From contig DASSXP010000081.1 in assembly GCA_035703755.1 (NCBI GenBank), positions 1 to 8,223 on the forward strand: 8,223 bases of DNA, written 5' to 3'. A program made the translations under genes and the position numbers. The notes under the pieces are model-generated. The model was not told the origin of the DNA, ran no database searches, and saw only the letters and a program-made list of their open reading frames with translations. Positions 1-5,617 of this stretch are shown piece by piece. Each line of letters opens with the position of its first letter. Positions within the stretch are counted from its first letter, which is position 1. This DNA comes from DASSBG01 sp035703755 (GTDB lineage Bacteria; Pseudomonadota; Gammaproteobacteria; Xanthomonadales; Rhodanobacteraceae).

Positions 1-47
1 TCCTCCAGCGTGGCCACCACCGGCAGGCGGCCGACAAACTCCGGGAT
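1..47 (-). repeat. 47-bp exact copy of an internal clpX segment
   Basis: These bases are identical to positions 565-611 inside clpX, and the match stops at base 48. On the minus strand they read in the same frame as clpX, giving the arginine-finger segment IPEFVGRLPVVATLEE. The frame upstream is open for only about 15 further codons (positions 48-92), up to a TGA, with no ATG. The copy starts at the window edge, so the left end of the match cannot be seen: it could be the start of a longer duplicated clpX 3' end. It is either a real partial tandem duplication or an assembly artefact at a contig end. Confidence 0.85.
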
Positions 48-160
48 AAACGTGACGTGCGGCTCCAGCCTGCGCCGGAACCTTGGATCAGGTCAAATGG
101 TGCCGCCGGGCGCCGGCTTCAAGCCCGGCATCGGTCGCGGCCAGCGCCTGTGGCAAACCC

Positions 161-189
161 GGACGCCGCCGAGGCACTCGGCGACGTCC
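161..189 (-). terminator. 13-bp hairpin after clpX, possible terminator
   Basis: On the minus strand the arms form a continuous 13-bp stem with a three-base loop (TGC). It begins 26 bases after the clpX stop codon. One pair is G-U in minus-strand RNA but would be a C-A mismatch in plus-strand RNA, which suggests the hairpin belongs to the clpX transcript. The following bases are only GGGTTTGCC, so the T-tract is weak. It may be a poor intrinsic terminator or a 3'-end stabilising and processing structure. Bases 48-160 further left hold no gene I can support. Confidence 0.5.
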
Positions 190-215
190 GCAGCAGGCGG
201 GCGATCTTTACCGGC

Positions 216-1514
216 TCAGGCCGCGTCGCCGCCTTCCGAGCCTGCCGCGCGCTGCTGTTGCAGGTTGCCGCGGTAGATCAGGAACGGCTCGGCCTGGCCG
301 TTGATGACGGCCTCGTCCACCACCACCTTGCTGACGTGCTCCAGCGACGGCAGCTCGAACATGGTGTCGAGCAGCACCTGCTCGATGATGGTGCGCAGGC
401 CGCGTGCGCCGGTCTTGCGCTTCAACGCCTTGGCGGCCACTGCGGTGAGCGCTTCGGGCCGCAACTCCAGCTCCACGCCCTCCATTTCAAACAGTTTCTT
501 GAACTGCTTGCTGATCGCGTTCTTGGGCTCGGTGAGAATCTGCACCAAGGCCGCCTCGTCCAGCTCCTCCAGCGTGGCCACCACCGGCAGGCGGCCGACA
601 AACTCCGGGATCAAACCGAACTTCACCAGATCACCCGGCTCGACGTCCGACAACAATTTGCCGATGCTGGCCTGCTTCTCGCGCGAACGCACTTCGGCGC
701 CGAAACCGATGCCGGTGGTCTCGGAACGCTGCTGGATGACCTTTTCCAGGCCGGCAAACGCGCCGCCGCAAATGAACAGGATGTTCTTGGTGTCGACCTG
801 CAGAAATTCCTGCTGCGGGTGCTTGCGACCGCCCTGCGGCGGCACCGAGGCCAGCGTGCCTTCGATCAATTTGAGCAACGCCTGCTGCACGCCTTCGCCG
901 GAGACATCACGGGTGATCGACGGGTTCTCGCTCTTGCGTGAGATCTTGTCGATTTCGTCGATGTAAACGATGCCAGACTGCGCTTTCTCGACGTCGTAAT
1001 CGCACTTTTGCAGCAGCTTCTGGATGATGTTTTCGACATCCTCGCCCACGTAACCCGCTTCGGTCAGCGTGGTGGCATCGGCAATGGTGAACGGCACATT
1101 GAGCACGCGCGCCAGTGTTTCGGCCAGCAGCGTCTTGCCCGAGCCGGTCGGACCGATCAACAGGATGTTGGATTTGGCCAGCTCGACTTCATCGCCCTTC
1201 TGGCGCGACTCCAGCCGCTTGTAGTGGTTGTACACCGCCACGGCCAAAGCTTTCTTGGCGCGCGACTGGCCAATTACGTACTGGTCCAGCGTCTCCAGGA
1301 TTTCCTTCGGCTTCGGCAACTGGTTGCGGCCGCTGGCCGCCTTTTCCTCCAGTTCCTCACGGATGATGTCGTTGCACAGCTCGACGCATTCATCGCAGAT
1401 GAATACCGATGGGCCTGCAATGAGCTTGCGCACTTCATGCTGGCTCTTGCCGCAGAAAGAGCAATAAAGAATCTTGCCGCTGTCGTTGGAACGGCCTTGG
1501 CGGTCGTCGCTCAT
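216..1514 (-). CDS. clpX: ATP-dependent Clp protease ATP-binding subunit ClpX
   Basis: ClpX is a hexameric AAA+ unfoldase in the cytoplasm. It recognises substrates such as ssrA-tagged proteins, unfolds them with ATP and threads them into ClpP. The 432-residue product is complete (E. coli 424). An N-terminal zinc-binding domain shows C18-x2-C21 and C40-x2-C43. Walker A is GPTGSGKT (121-128), the GYVG pore loop is at 154-157, Walker B is IVYIDEID (182-189) and the RKH pore motif is at 230-232. The IGF tripeptide that docks on ClpP is at 269-271, so the ClpP interaction is probably intact. The arginine finger lies in GLIPEFVGRLP (300-310) and sensor 2 in GARGLR (369-374). I chose the ATG at 1514 because MSDD matches known ClpX starts; the 27 upstream codons in frame look like leader. 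The ribosome binding site is weak (GGGG). clpX lies 99 bases after clpP. Codon use is less GC-biased than in alaS. Confidence 0.98.
   Translation of the reverse strand: MSDDRQGRSNDSGKILYCSFCGKSQHEVRKLIAGPSVFICDECVELCNDIIREELEEKAASGRNQLPKPKEILETLDQYVIGQSRAKKALAVAVYNHYKRLESRQKGDEVELAKSNILLIGPTGSGKTLLAETLARVLNVPFTIADATTLTEAGYVGEDVENIIQKLLQKCDYDVEKAQSGIVYIDEIDKISRKSENPSITRDVSGEGVQQALLKLIEGTLASVPPQGGRKHPQQEFLQVDTKNILFICGGAFAGLEKVIQQRSETTGIGFGAEVRSREKQASIGKLLSDVEPGDLVKFGLIPEFVGRLPVVATLEELDEAALVQILTEPKNAISKQFKKLFEMEGVELELRPEALTAVAAKALKRKTGARGLRTIIEQVLLDTMFELPSLEHVSKVVVDEAVINGQAEPFLIYRGNLQQQRAAGSEGGDAA
565..611 (-). repeat. clpX-internal partner of the 47-bp repeat
   Basis: This is the in-gene copy of the sequence at positions 1-47. 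It encodes residues 302-317 of ClpX, including the conserved arginine finger of the AAA+ module. The reading frame is intact here, so this copy is the functional original. Confidence 0.9.
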
Positions 1515-1544
1515 GATCGGCCCCGGTAGTTCATGTTCGTGGCG

Positions 1545-1550
1545 AGGATA
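1545..1550 (-). promoter_or_regulatory. Possible -10 element of a clpX promoter
   Basis: The clpP-clpX gap contains TATCCT on the minus strand about 31 bases before the clpX start. The bases 17 upstream (ATCGCG) are a poor -35 match. In E. coli clpX can be transcribed both with clpP and from its own promoter, so a second promoter here would be unsurprising, but the sequence support is thin. Confidence 0.25.
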
Positions 1551-1613
1551 GCACAGCCCGTTGCTGACGCGATACGCGCCAGCTTCCGGGATCATCGTGC
1601 AAGTAATTGAATA

Positions 1614-2252
1614 TCAGGCGGATTTTACTGACTCGTCAGCCCGCCGATCGAGCACGCTGTCGATCAGGCCATAGGCCTGGGCATCCGCGGCGCCGAGGAA
1701 GCGGTCGCGCTCAGTGTCGCGGGCGATCTCTTCCACCGGCTTGCCGGTGTGGCGGGAGAGAATCTCGTTCAGGCGCTCGCGCATGGTGAGAATCTCACGG
1801 GCGTGGATCTCGATGTCGGTCGCCTGTCCGGAAATGCCGCCCGCCCACGGCTGGTGGATCATGATGCGCGAATGCGGCAGCGAATAACGCTTGCCTTTGG
1901 CGCCCGCCGCCAACAACAGCGCGCCCATGCTGGCCGCCTGACCGATACACATGGTGCTGACATCCGGCTTCAGGAACTGCATGGTGTCGTAGATCGCCAT
2001 GCCGGCCGTAACCGAGCCACCCGGGCTGTTGATGTACAGACTGATGTCCTTGTCCGGATTCTCCGACTCCAGGAACAGCATCTGCGCCACCAGCAAGTTG
2101 GCGACCTGATCATTGACTTCGCCAACCAGAAAGATCACGCGCTCTTTCAGCAGGCGTGAATAGATGTCGAACGCCCGCTCGCCGCGCGAGGTCTGCTCGA
2201 CCACCATCGGCACCAGGTTCAGGTTTTGGATCGGCTGCGCGCTGCGTGTCAT
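1614..2252 (-). CDS. clpP: ATP-dependent Clp protease proteolytic subunit ClpP
   Basis: ClpP is the serine peptidase of the ClpXP and ClpAP machines. Two stacked heptamers form a closed chamber that cuts unfolded proteins fed in by the unfoldase. The 212-residue product has the usual length (E. coli precursor 207). The catalytic triad is visible: Ser108 in QAASMGA, His133 in MIHQPWAGG and Asp183 in DTERDRFLG. There is one extra residue between His and Asp relative to E. coli, in the WAGGIS turn. The substrate-cradle motif NSPGGSV is at 75-81. An in-frame TTG lies four codons upstream at 2264, but the ribosome binding site GGAG overlaps it, so the ATG at 2252 is the better start. The N-terminus resembles the short propeptide that ClpP removes from itself. 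The gap to tig is 45 bases and to clpX 99 bases, which fits a tig-clpP-clpX operon. Confidence 0.98.
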   Translation of the reverse strand: MTRSAQPIQNLNLVPMVVEQTSRGERAFDIYSRLLKERVIFLVGEVNDQVANLLVAQMLFLESENPDKDISLYINSPGGSVTAGMAIYDTMQFLKPDVSTMCIGQAASMGALLLAAGAKGKRYSLPHSRIMIHQPWAGGISGQATDIEIHAREILTMRERLNEILSRHTGKPVEEIARDTERDRFLGAADAQAYGLIDSVLDRRADESVKSA

Positions 2253-2288
2253 TGTGTTCTCCAAGCCATTCGGCTGCGGTACGGGTCG

Positions 2289-2309
2289 CCGACGGCCTCA
2301 GGCCGTCGG
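2289..2309 (-). promoter_or_regulatory. 9-bp hairpin with the tig stop codon in its loop
   Basis: CCGACGGCC and GGCCGTCGG pair perfectly around a three-base loop. On the minus strand that loop is TGA, the stop codon of tig. No T-tract follows, so it is not an obvious intrinsic terminator. It could mark an mRNA processing or stabilising point, or a partial attenuator between tig and clpP. It folds equally well on either strand. Confidence 0.6.
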
Positions 2310-3581
2310 GCGCAGCACCTCGTTGAAGCTCATCGAGTGGTCGCTGGTGTCGGCCTCGCTGGCCACCCATTCCGCAACCTGCTCTTCCAGCACCCGCGTG
2401 CGCAGCGCACCCATCAACTGGGGGTCGTTGCGGTAAAGTTCAACGACCTGCTCCGGCTCCTCGTAGGTCGAGGCAATCACCGCCAAGGCCTGCGCGACGC
2501 GCTTGTCATCGACACGCAAGTCGTTGTTGCGGGCGATTTCACCAAACAGCAGGGCCGCGATCACGCGATCACGCGCCACCGGTGCCAGCGCATCGAAACG
2601 CTCCTGCGACAGGGGTTGGTTGGCCGGCACCCGTGCCAAACCGCGCGCTTCGGCCGCCACCATCACCTTGGGCAGCTCGATATCCTTGTGCGCCGCCGCC
2701 AGTTTGCCTGCCACCTCGGCCTTGAGGCGCGCCATCAGGGCCGCCGACAGTTCACGTTCAAGGTTGCCACGCACCTCTTTGCGGAAAGTCTGAATGTCGC
2801 CATCGGCGATACCGAAAGCCTGCACGAAGGCATCATCAACCGCCGGCAACTCCGGTGACTGCACCCGCACCATCTTGACGTTCAGCTGGGCCAGCTTGCC
2901 AGCCAGCTCCGCGATGCGGAAACCAGCGGGGAAGTTGACTTCCAGCTCCAGTGTGTCGTCCGGTGATTTGCCGACCAGCGCCGACTCCAGCGCTTCGGGC
3001 AGGCTGCCGCTGCCAAGGATGGTGCCGATGCGCTCCACGCCTTCGAGCGGAAAACGCCCGTCGCTGGTGGTGGCCGAGAACTCGAACAACGCCATGTCGC
3101 CGGTTGCGGCCGGCTGCTCCGACGGCACAAAGCTGCGGCGCTGCTGGCGCAGGGTCTCGATCATCTCATCGACGTCGCCCTCGCTGACCTCCGCCACCGG
3201 GCGCTCGATCTTGAGTGCCTTGGCATCCACCGTGGGCAACGGCGGCATCACTTCGAAGGTTGCGGTATAGGAAATCTCGCCATCCTGCGGCGTGCCGCTG
3301 GTATTGATGGATGGAGCCGCCACCGGCTTCAGATGCTGCTGCTCAACCGCTTCGCTGAAGCTGCTGCGAATCAGGTCGCCCAGCGCCTCACCACGAATCT
3401 GCGCGCCATAGCGCTTCTCGATCACCGCGTGCGGCACCTTGCCCGGGCGAAAGCCTTTCAGACGAACTTCACGCCCCATCCGCGCAACCCGCTCGGCGAT
3501 CTGGCTGTCGAGCTTGTCGGAAGGAAGTTTCACCGTGAGCTTGCGCTCCAGATTGTCGAGAATTTCTAGCGAGACCTGCAT
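2298..3581 (-). CDS. tig: Trigger factor, ribosome-associated chaperone
   Basis: Trigger factor binds ribosomal protein L23 at the exit tunnel and shields nascent chains so that they fold correctly. The 427-residue product is close to the usual length (E. coli 432). The ribosome-binding signature GFRPGKVP is at 43-50. A peptidyl-prolyl isomerase (FKBP-like) domain spans about 155-240, ending in the FPAGFRIAELAGK region. The helical C-terminal arms that cradle the substrate follow, ending in STYEEPEQVVELYRNDPQLM (371-390), a stretch I recall in near-identical form from Xanthomonas. In the isomerase domain the typical IPGFE reads LPEAL and the usual Tyr reads Phe, so isomerase activity is doubtful. 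I chose the ATG at 3581 because AGGAG lies at a good distance upstream. The frame stays open further upstream only because it runs through tRNA-Leu. tig lies 62 bases after tRNA-Leu and is probably co-transcribed with it and with clpP. Confidence 0.97.
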   Translation of the reverse strand: MQVSLEILDNLERKLTVKLPSDKLDSQIAERVARMGREVRLKGFRPGKVPHAVIEKRYGAQIRGEALGDLIRSSFSEAVEQQHLKPVAAPSINTSGTPQDGEISYTATFEVMPPLPTVDAKALKIERPVAEVSEGDVDEMIETLRQQRRSFVPSEQPAATGDMALFEFSATTSDGRFPLEGVERIGTILGSGSLPEALESALVGKSPDDTLELEVNFPAGFRIAELAGKLAQLNVKMVRVQSPELPAVDDAFVQAFGIADGDIQTFRKEVRGNLERELSAALMARLKAEVAGKLAAAHKDIELPKVMVAAEARGLARVPANQPLSQERFDALAPVARDRVIAALLFGEIARNNDLRVDDKRVAQALAVIASTYEEPEQVVELYRNDPQLMGALRTRVLEEQVAEWVASEADTSDHSMSFNEVLRPTA

Positions 3582-3643
3582 GTTTGCTCCTGGAACCGGG
3601 ACGGATCGGTGCCGCCCGACGTTGTTGCCGCCGAAAAGTTGGG

Positions 3644-3729
<86 letters not shown>

Positions 3730-3812
3730 TGGCCCTCCGCGCAGCTTGCGCCGAAAAGCCCGCCAGTGGCCAGGCCCTGCGGACTCACAAAAGCGCGGAC
3801 CACGAACCCACT

Positions 3813-3842
3813 AGCATACGTTATTCACGGGCTTGTTATCAA
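3813..3842 (-). promoter_or_regulatory. Candidate sigma-70 promoter for tRNA-Leu and tig
   Basis: On the minus strand a -35 element TTGATA (3837-3842) and a -10 element TATGCT (3813-3818) are separated by 18 bases. Transcription would start near 3806, about 78 bases before tRNA-Leu. The promoter lies after the terminator of the upstream tRNA cluster, so it is where a new unit would be expected to begin. Confidence 0.6.
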
Positions 3843-4105
3843 TCGCTTCGCCCGGCATCGCATCGGCCGGCGCCGGCCCACAAGCAGCACGTCGAATGCG
3901 CAACCGCATGACCAGTGCCGCCCGGCTCCAACCCATCCACGGCGGCGGCGTGCATCAGTCGGCCAGCCGCTTGGCCTCGTGTTCTGTCAGCGGGCGCGAT
4001 CGGGGACGACACGGGTTGCGAGTCGCCCCGAAACCACGCCGACCGCATGGCCGGGACTTGACCATCGGCCGTGGGCTCGTCGTCGGCCAACGTGGCCGAA
4101 CACCC
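3843..4105. other. Intergenic stretch with no recognised gene
   Basis: This is the part of the 439-base gap between tRNA-Lys and tRNA-Leu that I cannot assign. Open frames cross it on both strands, but they run into antisense tRNA sequence and show no protein-like features. The only structure I noted is a 14-base perfect GC palindrome at 3865-3878 (GGCCGGCGCCGGCC). Confidence 0.5.
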
Positions 4106-4123
4106 CTCGCCGCTTGCGGCGAG
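4106..4123. repeat. 8-bp inverted repeat next to the tRNA terminator
   Basis: CTCGCCGC and GCGGCGAG face each other across only two bases. On the minus strand this hairpin comes about 10 bases after the main terminator stem and is followed by GGGGTGTT, so it is not an intrinsic terminator by itself. It may act as a backup pause or a 3'-end barrier. Confidence 0.5.
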
Positions 4124-4124
4124 C

Positions 4125-4161
4125 ATAAGAAAACAGCGACCCCGTTTCCGTGGATCGCTGT
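4125..4161 (-). terminator. Intrinsic terminator after tRNA-Lys
   Basis: On the minus strand ACAGCGATCC pairs with GGGTCGCTGT over 10 bp, with one U-G pair. Above a single bulged A, two more pairs carry a GAAA tetraloop. The stem is followed by TTTTCTTAT. It begins six bases after the tRNA-Lys CCA end. The U-G pair becomes a C-A mismatch on the other strand, so it works in this direction only. It separates the tRNA cluster from tRNA-Leu and tig. Confidence 0.9.
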
Positions 4162-4167
4162 TCGTAT

Positions 4168-4243
<76 letters not shown>

Positions 4244-4252
4244 CTTTGAAAC

Positions 4253-4330
4253 TGGGGTGGACGATGGGACTCGAACCCACGACATCCGGAATCACAATCC
4301 GGTACTCTAACCAGCTGAGCTACGCCCACC
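4253..4330 (-). tRNA. tRNA-His(GTG)
   Basis: The 78-base gene includes the extra 5' G (position -1) that pairs with discriminator C73, the identity feature for histidyl-tRNA synthetase. The anticodon arm CCGGA-TTGTGAT-TCCGG gives GTG. The acceptor stem is intact with one G-T pair and CCA is encoded. Its first 21 bases and the 34 bases upstream are duplicated exactly at 4421-4475, but only this copy has a complete cloverleaf. Confidence 0.97.
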
Positions 4331-4364
4331 GCAAACCTTGAATTGTGCTTCGTTTCGTCCCTGA
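4310..4364 (-). repeat. 55-bp direct repeat, copy 1 (functional tRNA-His side)
   Basis: This is an exact 55-base match to 4421-4475 at a period of 111 bases. It comprises the first 21 bases of tRNA-His and 34 bases of upstream leader. In this copy the tRNA continues normally past the repeat into the rest of the D arm and the anticodon arm. Confidence 0.95.
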
Positions 4365-4441
4365 AGCTTGGCGCCGCTCGACTCCTGTCTCGCCCTCGTG
4401 CGCCCCGACGGGCGCCCTCGACCAGCTGAGCTACGCCCACC
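4365..4441 (-). pseudogene. Broken tRNA-His copy, 5' 21 bases only
   Basis: Reading down from 4441, the first 21 bases match the 5' end of tRNA-His exactly, through the acceptor strand and half of the D arm. The next 56 bases (4365-4420) are unrelated to the tRNA-His remainder, which is 57 bases long, so the block keeps tRNA length. I find no T arm and no acceptor partner strand. It does contain a 6-bp hairpin. It cannot be a working tRNA-His. It could be a decayed duplicate, the product of a recombination event or an assembly join. Confidence 0.7.
4391..4420. repeat. Hairpin flanked by 8-bp direct repeats
   Basis: The filler of the broken tRNA-His copy holds a perfect 6-bp hairpin (GCGCCC and GGGCGC around CGAC, 4400-4415). 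CGCCCTCG occurs as a direct repeat at 4391-4398 and 4413-4420, the second copy overlapping the 3' arm of the hairpin. No insertion sequence or other mobile gene is present. Confidence 0.5.
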
Positions 4442-4475
4442 GCAAACCTTGAATTGTGCTTCGTTTCGTCCCTGA
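4421..4475 (-). repeat. 55-bp direct repeat, copy 2 (broken tRNA-His side)
   Basis: This is the upstream partner of 4310-4364, identical over all 55 bases. On the minus strand it lies 26 bases after tRNA-Arg(TCT). Integrating elements usually duplicate the 3' end of a tRNA, but this copy carries a 5' end and leader, so it does not look like an attachment site. Confidence 0.95.
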
Positions 4476-4501
4476 CAACCTGCTGGGCATCCTGCCCGAA
4501 T

Positions 4502-4578
4502 TGGCGCGCCCGACAGGACTTGAACCTGCAACCGTCGGCTTAGAAGGCCGGTGCTCTATCCAGTTGAGCTACAGGCGC
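4502..4578 (-). tRNA. tRNA-Arg(TCT)
   Basis: The 77-base gene has acceptor stem GCGCCTG/CGGGCGC with one T-G pair, discriminator G and an encoded CCA. The anticodon loop CTTCTAA gives TCT, which reads AGA and AGG. The outermost pair of the anticodon stem is C-A, a small irregularity. It sits between tRNA-Pro and the tRNA-His fragment. Confidence 0.96.
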
Positions 4579-4615
4579 ACGGGCCACGTTTGCAAGGAAC
4601 AAGCCCGCGAGGGCG

Positions 4616-4692
<77 letters not shown>

Positions 4693-4813
4693 CCGTAACA
4701 ACAAACCGCTTGCGAACCGCGTCGCATGTGTTGCGATTGCGACGGGTGCCGCTTTCGCTTCCCTTCATCAGACTGCGCAAGACTTCCAAGTCATGTCACC
4801 GTCCCATTTTGTT

Positions 4814-4890
4814 TGGCGCGCCCGGAAGGATTCGAACCTCCGACCACCAAGTTCGTAGCCTGGTACTCTATCCAGCTGAGCTACGGGCGC
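4814..4890 (-). tRNA. tRNA-Arg(ACG)
   Basis: The 77-base gene has acceptor stem GCGCCCG/CGGGCGC, discriminator G and an encoded CCA. The anticodon loop CTACGAA gives ACG. In bacteria A34 of this tRNA is converted to inosine by the deaminase TadA so that it can read CGT, CGC and CGA. It follows tRNA-Ser(GCT), as in the E. coli serV-argV order downstream of csrA. Confidence 0.97.
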
Positions 4891-4989
4891 ATTGAAATCG
4901 TTTGAAGGCCAACCCGGCGTCCACCTCCACACCTTGCTGGCGGCGGTTGCCTGCCCTTCTCGACTGAACCGTGTCCAGCGAAGCCGACA

Positions 4990-5018
4990 ATTATTCTTGC
5001 AAAGCGTCCCAGCGTCAA
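4990..5018 (-). promoter_or_regulatory. Strong candidate promoter for the tRNA-Arg to tRNA-Lys cluster
   Basis: On the minus strand TTGACG (-35, 5013-5018) and AATAAT (-10, 4990-4995) are separated by exactly 17 bases. Each matches the sigma-70 consensus at five of six positions. Transcription would start near 4983, about 93 bases before tRNA-Arg(ACG). This would drive the Arg-Pro-Arg-His-Lys run through to the terminator at 4125-4161. Confidence 0.7.
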
Positions 5019-5047
5019 GACCGTTGCGAAGAAAACTTTGAAGCAAC

Positions 5048-5140
5048 TGGCGGAGAGAGAGGGATTCGAACCCTCGATAAGGCTATAAACCCTATACTCC
5101 CTTAGCAGGGGAGCCCCTTCAGCCACTCGGGCATCTCTCC
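5048..5140 (-). tRNA. tRNA-Ser(GCT)
   Basis: The 93-base class II tRNA has a fully paired acceptor stem GGAGAGA/TCTCTCC, discriminator G, a long variable arm and an encoded CCA. The anticodon arm CTCCC-CTGCTAA-GGGAG gives GCT, which reads AGC and AGT. Its place directly downstream of csrA corresponds to serV in E. coli. Confidence 0.97.
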
Positions 5141-5188
5141 GGGATTTTCAGTTGTCTTCACCCGCAACGGTCAGCAGCGGGGCACGCA

Positions 5189-5217
5189 AGGATAGCGGCG
5201 AAGGCCGCCAGCGTAAA
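5189..5217 (-). promoter_or_regulatory. Candidate promoter for tRNA-Ser
   Basis: On the minus strand TTTACG (-35, 5212-5217) and TATCCT (-10, 5189-5194) are separated by 17 bases. Transcription would start near 5183, some 43 bases before tRNA-Ser. The bases after the -10 are GC-rich, as in stable-RNA promoters subject to stringent control. The csrA-tRNA gap is otherwise featureless. Confidence 0.65.
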
Positions 5218-5245
5218 GCCCAATTTGCGTGATTGCCGCGCCGAC

Positions 5246-5464
5246 TTATGCTTTCGGGTCATCCGGTGACGCGGCCGGATCGGAATGCTCACCCGTCTCG
5301 TGCTCGCGCTGGATGCGTTGATAGATCTCTTCTCGATGCACCGCGACGTCTTTCGGCGCACTGATGCCGATACGCACTTGGTTGCCTTTGACACCAAGCA
5401 CGGTAACCGTCACATCGTCACCGATCATCAGCGTCTCGCCGACCCTGCGGGTCAAAATAAGCAT
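5246..5464 (-). CDS. csrA: Carbon storage regulator CsrA (RsmA)
   Basis: CsrA is a small homodimeric RNA-binding protein. It binds GGA motifs in mRNA leaders, usually blocking ribosome access, and controls carbon flow, motility, biofilm and virulence genes. The 72-residue product (E. coli 61) starts with the conserved MLILTRRVGETLMIGDD. The GVKG turn is at 24-27, and Arg44, needed for RNA binding, is in AVHREEIYQRIQ. The last 16 or so residues are an acidic, proline-containing tail beyond the conserved core. The ATG at 5464 has AGGAG seven bases upstream; the 31 in-frame codons before it lie in the leader. It sits between alaS and tRNA-Ser as in E. coli. The leader carries structured GGA elements that suggest self-regulation. 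Confidence 0.97.
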   Translation of the reverse strand: MLILTRRVGETLMIGDDVTVTVLGVKGNQVRIGISAPKDVAVHREEIYQRIQREHETGEHSDPAASPDDPKA

Positions 5465-5480
5465 GTTGTTTCTCCTGATT

Positions 5481-5500
5481 GCGCGGCAGTCCCACCGCGC
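5481..5500 (-). promoter_or_regulatory. Hairpin presenting GGGA before the csrA ribosome binding site
   Basis: On the minus strand GCGCGG and CCGCGC pair perfectly around the eight-base loop TGGGACTG. The AGGAG ribosome binding site follows four bases after the hairpin (5472-5476). CsrA proteins prefer GGA in hairpin loops and bridge to a second GGA at the ribosome binding site, so this pair is a plausible autoregulatory site. That use is inferred. Confidence 0.55.
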
Positions 5501-5511
5501 TTCCAAATTAT

Positions 5512-5531
5512 GTGCATTCACCCCAATGCAC
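5512..5531 (-). promoter_or_regulatory. 7-bp hairpin in the csrA leader
   Basis: GTGCATT and AATGCAC pair perfectly around GGGGTG on the minus strand. The hairpin contains one copy of a repeated decamer also found at 5552-5561, and a further GGA (in TTTGGAAGC, about 5500-5510) follows it. It is probably part of the folded leader. Confidence 0.5.
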
Positions 5532-5561
5532 CGCGTCGCGAGACCGCGACCCCCCAATGCA
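5521..5561 (-). repeat. Decamer direct repeat around a hairpin in the csrA leader
   Basis: TGCATTGGGG (minus strand) occurs at 5521-5530 and 5552-5561, 31 bases apart, about three helical turns. Between the copies GTCGCG and CGCGAC form a 6-bp hairpin (5535-5550). This could be a paired protein-binding site on DNA or repeated elements in RNA. Confidence 0.5.
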
Positions 5562-5617
5562 AACTTGAAATTTTTATGATCGAACGGCAGGATTTCCTCG
5601 TCTCTCTGGCCCGCTTG

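Noticed and set aside
57..941. 294-codon plus-strand open frame opposite clpX
   Set aside because: It is antisense to an unmistakable ClpX and follows from GC-biased third positions; its sequence shows no family motif.
4310..4475. The 55-bp repeat as attL/attR of an integrated element
   Set aside because: Only 56 bases lie between the copies, no integrase is present, and the repeat holds a tRNA 5' end instead of the 3' end normally duplicated by integration.
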